DNA of 64,000 nt from Methylotenera sp. GTDB lineage: Bacteria > Pseudomonadota > Gammaproteobacteria > Burkholderiales > Methylophilaceae. The stretch lies in contig SXLB01000073.1 in NCBI GenBank assembly GCA_005777825.1, forward strand, positions 1-64,000, read 5' to 3'. The position numbers and the translations under genes are program-made. A model generated the notes under the pieces. It worked only from the letters and a program-made list of their open reading frames with translations, searched no databases and had not been told where the DNA came from. Shown here piece after piece: positions 46,792-56,404 of the stretch; positions within the stretch are counted from its first letter, which is position 1, and every line of letters starts with the position of its first letter.

Positions 46792-48303
46792 ATGCTAAAT
46801 TATTTCTACCATCATCTCTTGAGTTTTGCGATTTGGTTGCCGGTAGTGGCCGGGGTAGTGGTGCTTGCAAGCGCCAACGAAAACAAAGCTAACACCACCC
46901 GTTGGATAGCCTTGCTTGGCGGCTTGCTCAGCTTTTTGGTGACCATTCCGCTTTACACTCAATTTAATTTTGCGGATGGCGGCCTGCAATTTCAAGAAGG
47001 CTTTAGCTGGATACCGGCCTTTAACATCAACTACCATTTAGGGGCCGACGGCTTAGCTGTGCCCTTAATTTTGCTCACCAGCTTCACCACGCTGATAGTG
47101 ATTATTGCCGCCTGGGAAGTGATAGAAAAGCGCGTGGCGCAATACATGGCTTGTTTCTTGATTATGAGCGGCTTAATGATAGGGGTGTTCAGCGCGCTGG
47201 ATGCCATACTCTATTACGTATTCTGGGAAGCGATGCTCATCCCCATGTTCTTGGTGATTGGCATTTGGGGTGGCCCTAACCGCGTTTACGCCACGGTTAA
47301 ATTCTTCCTCTATACCTTGCTCGGTTCACTCTTGATGTTGGTGGCCTTTATCTATTTGTATTTAAATACCGGTAGCTTTGAAATTGCCGATTTCTACCGT
47401 TTTCCTATGCCATTGCAAGTGCAGATTTTAGTGTTCTTGGCTTTCTTTGTGGCCTTTGCCGTCAAAATTCCCATGTGGCCAGTGCACACCTGGTTGCCTG
47501 ATGCCCACGTGGAAGCGCCGACAGGCGGTTCCGTGGTGTTGGCGGCGATTGCCCTGAAACTAGGTGGTTACAGTTTTCTGCGTTTCGCCATGCCCATCGC
47601 ACCAGATGCGGCACACCATTTAACGCCTTACATGATCAGCTTGTCTTTAATTGCCATTGTTTACATTGCCTTGGTGGCCTTGGTGCAAAAAGACATGAAA
47701 AAGTTGATTGCCTATTCATCCATCTCACACATGGGTTTCGTGACATTGGGCTTTTTCTTGTTTAACAACATAGGCCTAGAAGGCGCGATTGTGCAGATGC
47801 TTTCGCACGGTTTTATCTCAGCGGCGATGTTCTTGTGCGTGGGCGTCTTATACGACCGTGTGCACAGCAGGCAAATTGAAGCTTACGGTGGCGTGGCTAA
47901 TACCATGCCAGCGTTTGCTGCCTTTGCCGTGTTCTTCGCCATGGCCAATACCGGTCTGCCCGGTACCTCGGGTTTTGTGGGGGAGTTCATGGTGATATTG
48001 GGCGCCATACAAATTAATTTTTGGTATGCATTCTTGGCCGCTTTCACCCTGATATTCGGTGCGGCGTATACCCTTTGGATGGTGAAGCGGGTATTTTATG
48101 GGGCGGTGGCTAACGATCAGGTAGCAGCCTTAAGCGATTTAAATAAACGTGAATTTTTCATCTTGGCTACATTGGCTGTATTGGTGTTGGCTCTTGGCGT
48201 ATACCCGCAAGCGGTTACCGACATGACCAATGCCACGGTGAATGAACTTCTTACTCATTTCGCACAAAGCAAGCTGCCTACCAGCCTGCCAGCAGGTTTA
48301 TAA
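46792..48303 (+). CDS. nuoM: NADH-quinone oxidoreductase subunit M
   Basis: WEAMLIPMFLVIGIWGG; PVHTWLPDAHVEAPTGGSVVLAAI. Confidence 0.99.
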   Translation: MLNYFYHHLLSFAIWLPVVAGVVVLASANENKANTTRWIALLGGLLSFLVTIPLYTQFNFADGGLQFQEGFSWIPAFNINYHLGADGLAVPLILLTSFTTLIVIIAAWEVIEKRVAQYMACFLIMSGLMIGVFSALDAILYYVFWEAMLIPMFLVIGIWGGPNRVYATVKFFLYTLLGSLLMLVAFIYLYLNTGSFEIADFYRFPMPLQVQILVFLAFFVAFAVKIPMWPVHTWLPDAHVEAPTGGSVVLAAIALKLGGYSFLRFAMPIAPDAAHHLTPYMISLSLIAIVYIALVALVQKDMKKLIAYSSISHMGFVTLGFFLFNNIGLEGAIVQMLSHGFISAAMFLCVGVLYDRVHSRQIEAYGGVANTMPAFAAFAVFFAMANTGLPGTSGFVGEFMVILGAIQINFWYAFLAAFTLIFGAAYTLWMVKRVFYGAVANDQVAALSDLNKREFFILATLAVLVLALGVYPQAVTDMTNATVNELLTHFAQSKLPTSLPAGL

Positions 48304-48306
48304 GTT

Positions 48307-49755
48307 ATGGAAACGATACGTTACGACCTCATTACCGCCTTGCCTGAGCTGATTGTGCTGTGCATGGCCATGGTGATTTTATTGACTGACTTGTTCATCT
48401 CACCAGCCAGACGCATGGTGATATACAGCATGGCGCAGTTGACCTTATTGGCCGCCGCTTACTTTAGTTTTTCTAGCCATGCACCGAGTGTCAGCACCGC
48501 ATTTAGCGGAGCGTTTATCGACGACGCGATGGCGGATGTGCTGAAGCTCATGATGTACCTTGGTACCTCGTTTATTTTCGTATACAGCAGGCAATACCTG
48601 CAGCATCGCGGCATGTTCCGTGGCGAGTTTTACGCCTTGGTCTTGTTCTCATTATTGGGCATGATGATCATGGTGTCAGGTCAAAGCATGCTAACGCTGT
48701 ACGTGGGTTTAGAACTGCTGTCCCTTAGCTTGTATGCCTTGGTGGCGATGGACCGAGATAACGCTAAGGCCACTGAAGCCGCCATGAAGTATTTTGTCTT
48801 GGGTGCCCTGGCGTCGGGTATGCTGTTGTACGGCATGAGCATGGTGTATGGCATGACCGGCAGCTTGAACTTGGCTGAAATTAATATGGCTTTAATGTCG
48901 GGCGCTAAGATCCATGCCGTCATGATATTAGGCTTGGTCTTTATCGTTGCTGGCTTGGCCTTTAAATTGGGTGCCGTGCCTTTCCAAATGTGGGTGCCGG
49001 ATGTCTATGAAGGCTCACCTACTGCCGTGACCATGTTAATCAGTTCGGTGCCTAAGTTAGCCGCCTTTGCCTTCGTTATTCGGATGTTGGTGCAGGCTTT
49101 GCCAACGCTAGCGGTCGATTGGCAGCAAATGCTGATGATCATGGCGGTGCTGTCCATACTGATAGGTAACATCACGGCCATTGCGCAAACCAATCTAAAG
49201 CGTATGTTGGCTTACTCGACTATTTCACATATCGGTTTTGTCTTATACGGTTTAATGAGCGCGACCATGAACGGCTTTATTTTTGCCATGTTCTACGTGG
49301 TCAGCTATGTGCTGATGACGCTAGCCGGTTTCGGGATTATTTTACTGCTGTCACGCCCAGGCTTTGAAGCCGACAAGCTCGATGACCTTAAAGGCCTCAA
49401 TCAACGCAGCCCATGGCACGCTTTTTTGATGTTGATTGTGATGTTCAGCATGGCCGGTGTGCCACCTACATTGGGCTTCTATGCAAAGTTTAGCGTATTG
49501 CAAGCGGCCTTGGCAGCGGGCTATATTTGGTTGGTGGTGTTCGCCGTGTTAATGGCCGTGATAGGAGCGTTTTATTACCTACGCGTCATCAAGTTGATGT
49601 ATTTTGATGACCCCTTGGATACGCATGCCATCAGCGCGCCCATGGACACACGCGTCGTGTTGGGCTTCAATGCCTTGGCTTTATTGGTGATAGGGTTGAT
49701 GCCAGAAAAGCTTATGGAGATCTGCATTTACGCCATCACCAGCAGCTTGAGTTAA
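48307..49755 (+). CDS. nuoN: NADH-quinone oxidoreductase subunit N
   Basis: GLELLSLSLYALVAMDRD; VPFQMWVPDVYEGSPTAVTMLISSVPK. Confidence 0.98.
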   Translation: METIRYDLITALPELIVLCMAMVILLTDLFISPARRMVIYSMAQLTLLAAAYFSFSSHAPSVSTAFSGAFIDDAMADVLKLMMYLGTSFIFVYSRQYLQHRGMFRGEFYALVLFSLLGMMIMVSGQSMLTLYVGLELLSLSLYALVAMDRDNAKATEAAMKYFVLGALASGMLLYGMSMVYGMTGSLNLAEINMALMSGAKIHAVMILGLVFIVAGLAFKLGAVPFQMWVPDVYEGSPTAVTMLISSVPKLAAFAFVIRMLVQALPTLAVDWQQMLMIMAVLSILIGNITAIAQTNLKRMLAYSTISHIGFVLYGLMSATMNGFIFAMFYVVSYVLMTLAGFGIILLLSRPGFEADKLDDLKGLNQRSPWHAFLMLIVMFSMAGVPPTLGFYAKFSVLQAALAAGYIWLVVFAVLMAVIGAFYYLRVIKLMYFDDPLDTHAISAPMDTRVVLGFNALALLVIGLMPEKLMEICIYAITSSLS

Positions 49756-49786
49756 ACGACTCATTTGATACGCTAGCCCGTCAACC

Positions 49787-50362
49787 ATGCTCACCACGCT
49801 TAATGACCTGACGGAAAGCTGCATCACTACTGAAACCATACGTAGCGGTGGCATGTTAACCCTAAAGGTAGACCAAGTGGCGTTGCCTAGCGGCCGCACC
49901 GGCCAGCGCGAATACGTGGTTCACCCAGGCGCGTCGGTAGTCGTCGCGCTATTGCCAAACGGCCATGTCTTGCTGGAAAAACAATTCCGCTACCCCTTGC
50001 ATCAAGTCTTTATAGAATTGCCGGCCGGTAAAATCGATGCATCGGAACCGCCTTTGCTAACGGCGCAGCGCGAGCTGTTGGAAGAAACCGGTTACAGCGC
50101 AAAAGAATGGGTGGCATTGGGTAGGCAACACCCTTGCATAGGTTATTCAGACGAAGTCATCCATATGTATTTGGCCGTAGGTTTAATGGCGGGCCAGCAC
50201 AAGCGTGACGAAGACGAGGCGTTGGAACTGTTCGATCTGAGTTTATCCGATTGCCTAGGCTTAATAAAAAGCGGTCAAATTAGCGACGGCAAAACCATGC
50301 TGGCTTTGTTTATGGCGGAGCGGTATCTGGCCGAGCACCCGCATTTATTAGCCGCTGGCTAA
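49787..50362 (+). CDS. NUDIX hydrolase (ADP-ribose pyrophosphatase-like)
   Basis: NUDIX box: GKIDASEPPLLTAQRELLEETGY. Confidence 0.9.
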   Translation: MLTTLNDLTESCITTETIRSGGMLTLKVDQVALPSGRTGQREYVVHPGASVVVALLPNGHVLLEKQFRYPLHQVFIELPAGKIDASEPPLLTAQRELLEETGYSAKEWVALGRQHPCIGYSDEVIHMYLAVGLMAGQHKRDEDEALELFDLSLSDCLGLIKSGQISDGKTMLALFMAERYLAEHPHLLAAG

Positions 50363-50375
50363 AACAGAGGCGCCC

Positions 50376-51233
50376 TTGGCTAAGATACTCATAGTCGGTT
50401 GCGGTGATTTAGGCTTGGCCATAGCCGATCTTTTAGCTAATAAGCACGCGGTATTTGGTTTAAGGCGGCAGTCACAAGGCCGGTCATTACAGGGTCAGTC
50501 ATCTAATTTCAGCATGTTGCAAGGCGATGTCACCGACCCAGCCAGCCTGCAAATTTTGCATGCGCTCAAACCCGAATTGATTCTTTATTGCGTGGCTGCG
50601 GATGCGCAAACCGATGCGGCCTATCAGGCGCAATATGTAATGGGCTTAGCTAATGTGTTGGCAACTCAGCGGGAAAACACGGCATTGCGCCATGTGTTTT
50701 TTGTTTCCAGCACGCGCGTCTATGGTCAAGATGCAGGCGAGTGCTTAGACGATGCTACACCGGCTAGTCCGGTGGATTTTGGTGGGCAGCGTTTGTTGGA
50801 AGCGGAGCAATTGTTAAAAAGCCTGGCATGCCCAGCCACGGCTTTGCGTTTGTCTGGGATCTACGGCCCAGGCCGTCTACGCATGATTAATTTGGCTAAA
50901 AACCAAACCTGGCCTATGCAAAACACGTGGAGTAATCGTATACACCGTGACGACGCAGCGGCCTTTACGGTTTATTTGATGGAGCAAGTGTTGGCTGCTA
51001 AGGCTGTCTTAGCATGCTACATAGTCAGTGATGCTACTCCCGTTTCGCTTTATACGGTTTTGGCTTGGTTGGCCGAGCAATTGCAGTTAACCAAGCCGGA
51101 AAATTGGCAGCAAGTTGCTAAATCGGGCAAGCGTCTTAGCAGCCGGTTGATGCAGGCTAGTGGTTATAAATTACGCTACCCAAATTACCAAGCCGGTTAT
51201 CAAACCTTGTTGCATGATCAGCCCCAGGAATGA
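50376..51233 (+). CDS. NAD-dependent epimerase/dehydratase (YeeZ-like)
   Basis: Rossmann ILIVGCGDLGLAIADLL; FFVSSTRVYG. Confidence 0.85.
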   Translation: MAKILIVGCGDLGLAIADLLANKHAVFGLRRQSQGRSLQGQSSNFSMLQGDVTDPASLQILHALKPELILYCVAADAQTDAAYQAQYVMGLANVLATQRENTALRHVFFVSSTRVYGQDAGECLDDATPASPVDFGGQRLLEAEQLLKSLACPATALRLSGIYGPGRLRMINLAKNQTWPMQNTWSNRIHRDDAAAFTVYLMEQVLAAKAVLACYIVSDATPVSLYTVLAWLAEQLQLTKPENWQQVAKSGKRLSSRLMQASGYKLRYPNYQAGYQTLLHDQPQE

Positions 51234-51275
51234 GGCTTATGCGCTTGCATGTTTGCCAATAGCCATCTAGAAGGT

Positions 51276-51304
51276 TTGCGCCCAAGGCCACAATCAGCTA
51301 AAAT
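51276..51304 (+). promoter_or_regulatory. Candidate sigma70 promoter of tRNA-Val
   Basis: TTGCGC-17 bp-TAAAAT, about 57 nt before the tRNA. Confidence 0.5.
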
Positions 51305-51367
51305 CGCGCTCTGTTTGAATTTAAGCCAAATGGTTGCTTTAAGCGCTTAAAAAAACCTAAAAAACAC

Positions 51368-51444
51368 AGGCGGTTAGCTCAGTTGGTTAGAGCGCTTGGT
51401 CGACATCCAAGAGGTCAGCAGTTCGAGTCTGCTACTGCCTACCA
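51368..51444 (+). tRNA. tRNA-Val (GAC)
   Basis: Acceptor AGGCGGT/ACTGCCT, D arm, anticodon arm CTTGG-TCGACAT-CCAAG, T arm AGCAG-TTCGAGT-CTGCT, encoded ACCA. Confidence 0.93.
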
Positions 51445-51477
51445 GTAACATGTTTTAAGTAGTCCTAAGTAGTCCAC

Positions 51478-51503
51478 AAAACCAGCCTAAGTGCTGGTTT
51501 TTT
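51478..51503 (+). terminator. Terminator downstream of tRNA-Val, inside the element
   Basis: AAACCAGC-ctaagt-GCTGGTTTTTTA. Confidence 0.85.
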
Positions 51504-51566
51504 AATGACTATTTGTCTTGTATCGTCCAAAGAGTTGCTATCACAGCCTAAATAATTTACAGTATA

Positions 51567-51609
51567 ATTTACGGTATTTTGAAAATACCGTATTTAAAAT
51601 ACCGTAAAT
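51567..51609. repeat. Inverted/direct repeat cluster ATTTACGGTATTTT upstream of the integrase
   Basis: ATTTACGGTATTTT (51567-51580) and its exact reverse complement AAAATACCGTAAAT (51596-51609), with a third half-copy AAAATACCGT between. Confidence 0.9.
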
Positions 51610-51630
51610 TGTCGATTGTGAGGTTGCCTA

Positions 51631-52851
51631 ATGGCTTTAACCGATATTGCAGTGAAAAGTAGCAAGCCTAAAGAAAAGGCTTACAAGCTAAGTGATGGCA
51701 ACGGCTTGTATTTATTTGTCAGTCCAGCAGGTGGTAAATTATGGCGATATGACTATGCCTTTAATGGCACACGAAAAACGCTTGCGCTTGGTAAATATCC
51801 TCTTATGACTTTGTTAGAGGCGCGTGAGGCGCACTTGCAGGCGCGTAAAGGCATAGCGGCTGGCAGAGACCCTGGCGATTTGAAAAAGCAAACCAAAGCC
51901 GATAGCGCAATTAATAATGCCAATACTTTTGAAGTGTGGGCTATTCAATGGCTGGCACATTGGCGGGTAGGTAAAAGTCCACGCCATGCCGATATTATTA
52001 GCAAACGATTAACGGCTAATGTACTGCCTGTTTTAGGCGCGATGCCAATACTAGATATTACAGCGGTTGATATTGCTAATGTAATGCGTGGCATAGCAGG
52101 GCGTGGCGCTTTAGATGTTGCTACAAGCGCTTACCAAACCATTAGCCAAATATTCCGCTATGCGATTGCTAACGATGCAACCGCACGGATTGCCCGCAAC
52201 CCTGCAACCGATATTAAGCCTAGTGATATTGTTCAATCGCGCCCTGTGGTAAATCAAGCCCGTGTCGATATTAAAGAGCTACCTGTTTTATTGCGGGCGA
52301 TTGATACCAGCGAAACAAGAGCGGTGACACGCATTGCCATTAAGTTAATGGCTTTAACTTTTGTGCGTACTAGCGAGCTGATAGGCGCAGAATGGCACGA
52401 AATAGACTTAGAAGCTAAACAATGGCGCATTACAGCCGAGCGCATGAAAATGAAAACACCGCATATTGTGCCATTGGCACAGCAAGCGGTTGAATTGCTA
52501 ACAACACTTAAAGACATAACAGGCTGGAGTACGTTTTTATTCCCACACCAGCACGACCCTAAAAAAACCATGAGTAACAATACCATTTTGCAAGCCCTTA
52601 AGCGCATGGGCTATCAAGGCAAAATGACTGGCCACGGCTTTAGGGGTATTGCCAGCACGGGGTTGCATGAGCAAGGTTACGCGCATGAACATATCGAGCT
52701 ACAGCTTGCCCATGCGCCCCGCAATGCAGTAAGTGCGGCTTACAATCATGCGCTATATTTACATCCACGCACGGTGATGATGCAGCAATGGGCGGATTAT
52801 TTAGATGAACTCAAAGCCGGTGCAAAAATAATAGAATTTAAAAAGGCGTAA
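51631..52851 (+). CDS. Tyrosine-type integrase (P4-like, Arm DNA-binding domain)
   Basis: MALTDIAVKSSKPKEKAYKLSDGNGLYLFVSPAGGKLWRYDYAFNGTRKTLALGKYP; catalytic TGHGFRGIASTGLHEQ. Confidence 0.96.
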   Translation: MALTDIAVKSSKPKEKAYKLSDGNGLYLFVSPAGGKLWRYDYAFNGTRKTLALGKYPLMTLLEAREAHLQARKGIAAGRDPGDLKKQTKADSAINNANTFEVWAIQWLAHWRVGKSPRHADIISKRLTANVLPVLGAMPILDITAVDIANVMRGIAGRGALDVATSAYQTISQIFRYAIANDATARIARNPATDIKPSDIVQSRPVVNQARVDIKELPVLLRAIDTSETRAVTRIAIKLMALTFVRTSELIGAEWHEIDLEAKQWRITAERMKMKTPHIVPLAQQAVELLTTLKDITGWSTFLFPHQHDPKKTMSNNTILQALKRMGYQGKMTGHGFRGIASTGLHEQGYAHEHIELQLAHAPRNAVSAAYNHALYLHPRTVMMQQWADYLDELKAGAKIIEFKKA

Positions 52852-53000
52852 GGGTAAAAGCTTGGGCAATTGAACTGAAGCCTTATTTAGTACAAATAAT
52901 GTAGTAAACCTTAAAATTGAAGGCACCGTGTTAATAATGGTAAGATAGCAAAAAATTTTTGTAAAAAAACAATAGGCGTGAAAACCCCAAGCAAACTATT

Positions 53001-53020
53001 ACAGCACAGCACAGCACAGC
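53001..53020 (+). repeat. Pentanucleotide microsatellite (ACAGC)x4
   Basis: acagcacagcacagcacagc, 7 nt before ATG 53027. Confidence 0.97.
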
Positions 53021-53026
53021 GCGCCT

Positions 53027-56000
53027 ATGCCTAAGTTCAATAAGCCCATCCTTGCCGGCTTATTGGCCTTGCTTCTTTTCTCGCTTCCCTTTGGATTTGC
53101 CCAAAGCGCCGATGAAATCAGCCTGCCCGATTTAGGCGAACCTGCGCTTAACAGTGCCTCCGTGCAACCCAACATCAGTGCCCAAGGCGCAGGTTTTACT
53201 TACCATGACAGCAGCAATGGCAAACGTATCACCCTTACCCCGCAATACACTACCGATAACGGCACGACCATAGGCGGCAGCTTCGCCGGTCCGCTGGCTA
53301 AAAGTATGGCGGTGGGGGTATTGCTGTCTGTTGGTTCGGATAAGAACGAATGGTTACTCAACACTGGCTTTGATTTAAGTAGCAATCAACGCTTTATCTT
53401 CTCGGTGGGGCAGTTACGGCAAAAACAAAACTTTAACTTTAATTCTTCAGACACCCAAAAAACCCAAATCAGACAAAACAATGTTGCTGCCAGTTACCAA
53501 TACTATTTAGCTAAGAACTGGCTTAATGCCGCTGAGGTGGATGCGTATATCAGCAACACCAACAGCGTCAATTTAAGCGATAAAACCTACTTCACCGATA
53601 CCACGTCTTTGTATGAACTGTGGAGTGACCCACGTCGTATTGCTGGGGGCCGTGTCAGTGGCGTGCAAGGTCGCTTGGTATTTACCCCAACGGCCCAATC
53701 CAACCTTAAGCTAGGCTTCGGTGGCGAGCGCCTGGAGTATGACTTATTAAGCGGTAACGACCGTGCCACCCGTGCCACCGGCAGCGCCGAATTCAATCAA
53801 CGCCTGGACCAAGGTTTTAACTTCCGCGCATCCGTCAATGCCGGTGCTGCGCAAAATCGGTATGCCTTAGGCCTAGCTAAAAGCTTTAAAGACGCCCAAC
53901 TGGGTATTGATGTGGCGACCATTCAAGGTCGTAACAACACCTTTAATGACCAACAAGTGATGCTCAGTTACACCCAAAGCTTTGGTAGCAATGCCAGCAC
54001 ACCACTGAACCTAACATCTAACACCGACCAAAACCTCAACCAAACCCCCAACCAAACCCCCAACCCTGTAGACGCAGCAGGCGCACCGATTCATTCGCCC
54101 GCTATGAATACAACAGCGACTGACGACACTGCCACGCCTTGGGCCAGCTCTTTGGTTGACCAAGTGGCGCGCCGCCCCAGTTTCTTGCCTGCCCAAGCAG
54201 TGGCTAAAGTTGATATGACGACCACCCCAACACGGCTCATTGCCATTGATAAGATGGCAGTGCCCGTGGGTAGCAGCATCAACACGGTCACGGGTAATTT
54301 AATTGCACCCACTGGTACTACTGTATCCGTGATTGCGGGCATCACCAAGAATGGTGCTGCCTTTACCAATGGGGGCCAATTTGCCTTATCCGATAGCACC
54401 AATCTTGTCATTAATCCTAAGCTCATTGCGCACCCGGCCGTGGGCATTACGGACACTTACATCGTCACTATGGGCAACAGTTCCGGTGGCGGCACTACCT
54501 TAGCCACCATTACGGTGGTTCATGGCTCAACACACATCATCAGCGTGGTCATGAGCCATCGGCTTGCTCAAACAATCAGCTTCGCTACTTTATCTGCCAA
54601 GGTCATTACCGATGCTACTTTTAATCTAAGCGCTACGGCCAGTTCAGGGTTAGCGGTAAGCTTTACTTCTAACAGTAGCTCGGTTTGTACGCTATCAGGG
54701 AATACCGTGATTTTAGTGGCCATCGGCACTTGCTCCATTACCGCCAGTCAAGCGGGCAATGCGGAGTACAGTGCGGCCGCCAGTGTGACGCAAACCTTTA
54801 GCGTGAATGTTATGCCTACCTTAACTGGTTTTGCTTTAAGTTCATCCAGCGTGATGTTGGGCGCAACCGCCCCTACTATTACCGCACCGACTTCCGCTAG
54901 CAGTGGAGCGATTACCTACACCAGTAGCAATCCTGCTGTCGCAACCATCAGCGGTAGCATTATTACCATCGTGGGGGTGGGCACCACCACGTTTACTGCC
55001 ACCCAAGCGGCTAACGGCAATTATGCCAGCGCTACCGCTACCGCAAGCTTGACGGTAACCGCTGTACCCATTGAAGCGCCCGTAGCTCCGCCGGTTCTTC
55101 CAACGCAACCGACACCCACCTTTAGCCCAGTAGCGGGTCCCATTGCCTTTGGTAGCACGGTGACCATTGCATCAGCCAACGCGGATGCGATTTACTACAC
55201 CACTAATGGTGCAGATCCAACGATTGCATCCACCAACCAAGCCACCACGGCGTTAGTGATTAATGCCGGTGTGACCGTTAAAGCCCTGGCTGTGCGTGCG
55301 GGTTACCCTAACAGTGCTATTGGCACGGCGACCTATACGCAAGCGATGGCCACGGCACCTGCCGTCATCACCTTAGCAGTGGGCGACGCGCAGCCTGTGG
55401 GCGGGGTGACCAATGTGACCATACCAATTGCCGGTGACACGGATAGCACCGGTGCCGTTACCGGTTGGGTGACGACCACGGCTGATAAGATTAAATTTAC
55501 GGTCACTGCGGGTGCAGCAGGCACGTCTACCATCACCATCAACGGCGGGGCTTACACCAGTGGTGCGGCTTACACCATTGGTGCAGTCGGTACACTTACC
55601 ATTGTTGTGACCACGACGGAAGCGGGTAAAACCAATGCGGTGCGTACCTTTAGTGTGGGTGTGACGGGTGATTACATCATACATGGCGGACTCACTTGGG
55701 CGCCTATAAATACAACAGTAGCAAATTGGTCTGCCGCTTCATCAACTTGTAGCAGTTTAAGCAATGCGGTTTTTGCCTCTGGTTGGCGTCAAGCAACTGT
55801 TACGGAACTTTTAGCACTACGTAACGATAGCCTTGTTGTTGGCACGCCAGTTTACCCAGCTGGCTGGGGCGTTCTTAATGGCATCCCAAATGCTGGCTTC
55901 TCGACTGCCGGTGTATGGACGTCTACGGTATCTGCTGCGCCATACGCTAATGGTAATTGGCACGACTATGTTGCTCTGAATCTGGCTGCTGGTGGCACTG

Positions 56001-56053
56001 GCCCCGCTGTAAACAGTATCGCCAATGCCTATACGGCGTGTGTTCACCCATAG
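53027..56053 (+). CDS. Large secreted/outer-membrane protein: signal peptide, N-terminal beta-barrel-like region, Ig-like/chitobiase-C-like repeats, C-terminal DUF1566/Lcl-like domain
   Basis: MPKFNKPILAGLLALLLFSLPFGFAQSADE signal; alternating amphipathic strands about 50-325; QTISFATLSAKVITDATFNLSATASSGLAVSF...; PTFSPVAGPIAFGSTVTIASANADAIYYTTNGADPT; C-terminal GWRQATVTELLALRND...WTSTVSA. Confidence 0.8.
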   Translation: MPKFNKPILAGLLALLLFSLPFGFAQSADEISLPDLGEPALNSASVQPNISAQGAGFTYHDSSNGKRITLTPQYTTDNGTTIGGSFAGPLAKSMAVGVLLSVGSDKNEWLLNTGFDLSSNQRFIFSVGQLRQKQNFNFNSSDTQKTQIRQNNVAASYQYYLAKNWLNAAEVDAYISNTNSVNLSDKTYFTDTTSLYELWSDPRRIAGGRVSGVQGRLVFTPTAQSNLKLGFGGERLEYDLLSGNDRATRATGSAEFNQRLDQGFNFRASVNAGAAQNRYALGLAKSFKDAQLGIDVATIQGRNNTFNDQQVMLSYTQSFGSNASTPLNLTSNTDQNLNQTPNQTPNPVDAAGAPIHSPAMNTTATDDTATPWASSLVDQVARRPSFLPAQAVAKVDMTTTPTRLIAIDKMAVPVGSSINTVTGNLIAPTGTTVSVIAGITKNGAAFTNGGQFALSDSTNLVINPKLIAHPAVGITDTYIVTMGNSSGGGTTLATITVVHGSTHIISVVMSHRLAQTISFATLSAKVITDATFNLSATASSGLAVSFTSNSSSVCTLSGNTVILVAIGTCSITASQAGNAEYSAAASVTQTFSVNVMPTLTGFALSSSSVMLGATAPTITAPTSASSGAITYTSSNPAVATISGSIITIVGVGTTTFTATQAANGNYASATATASLTVTAVPIEAPVAPPVLPTQPTPTFSPVAGPIAFGSTVTIASANADAIYYTTNGADPTIASTNQATTALVINAGVTVKALAVRAGYPNSAIGTATYTQAMATAPAVITLAVGDAQPVGGVTNVTIPIAGDTDSTGAVTGWVTTTADKIKFTVTAGAAGTSTITINGGAYTSGAAYTIGAVGTLTIVVTTTEAGKTNAVRTFSVGVTGDYIIHGGLTWAPINTTVANWSAASSTCSSLSNAVFASGWRQATVTELLALRNDSLVVGTPVYPAGWGVLNGIPNAGFSTAGVWTSTVSAAPYANGNWHDYVALNLAAGGTGPAVNSIANAYTACVHP
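54038..54061 (+). repeat. 12-bp in-frame tandem repeat AACCAAACCCCC x2 (NQTP linker)
   Basis: Direct reading; encodes NQTPNQTPNP. Confidence 0.9.
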
Positions 56054-56404
56054 TTTTAACGTGTGAATAAGGCGCTTGCACGCATGAATAACCTGTATTA
56101 GCAGATGTGTTCTAAGGGGATGCTCTCGTGTTATTACGGTCTATATTTGAATGTTGAGCAAGCATTTGGGATGAGGCAACCATTAATTAGCTAAAGCCCA
56201 GCCAAATCTTGCTGCCCAGCTTTAATTTTCTGCCGCGCTTTCTCAACTTTGATGGCTTTCTGTGTATTTTCAACCTGAGTTTGCATGGATACAATTCTCG
56301 CCTTCTCGGACGTAAGTGATTTTTTTAGCGAGTGATTACTGTGAGTTTGGAAACCATGAAAATTGTAAGAGCATTACCGAGATTAGATATTTAACATACG
56401 GCGA

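Noticed and set aside
51459-51476. Tandem AAGTAGTCC near the left end of the element
   Set aside because: Only two short copies and no counterpart seen at the right end
55600-56053. DGR variable region (lectin-like C-terminus of the large surface protein)
   Set aside because: No reverse transcriptase, template repeat or adenine-specific mismatch copy in the window
56196-56300. Minus-strand mini-ORF MQTQVENTQKAIKVEKARQKIKAGQQDLAGL
   Set aside because: Only 31 codons from ATG, no convincing SD; possibly a remnant of a mobile-element gene
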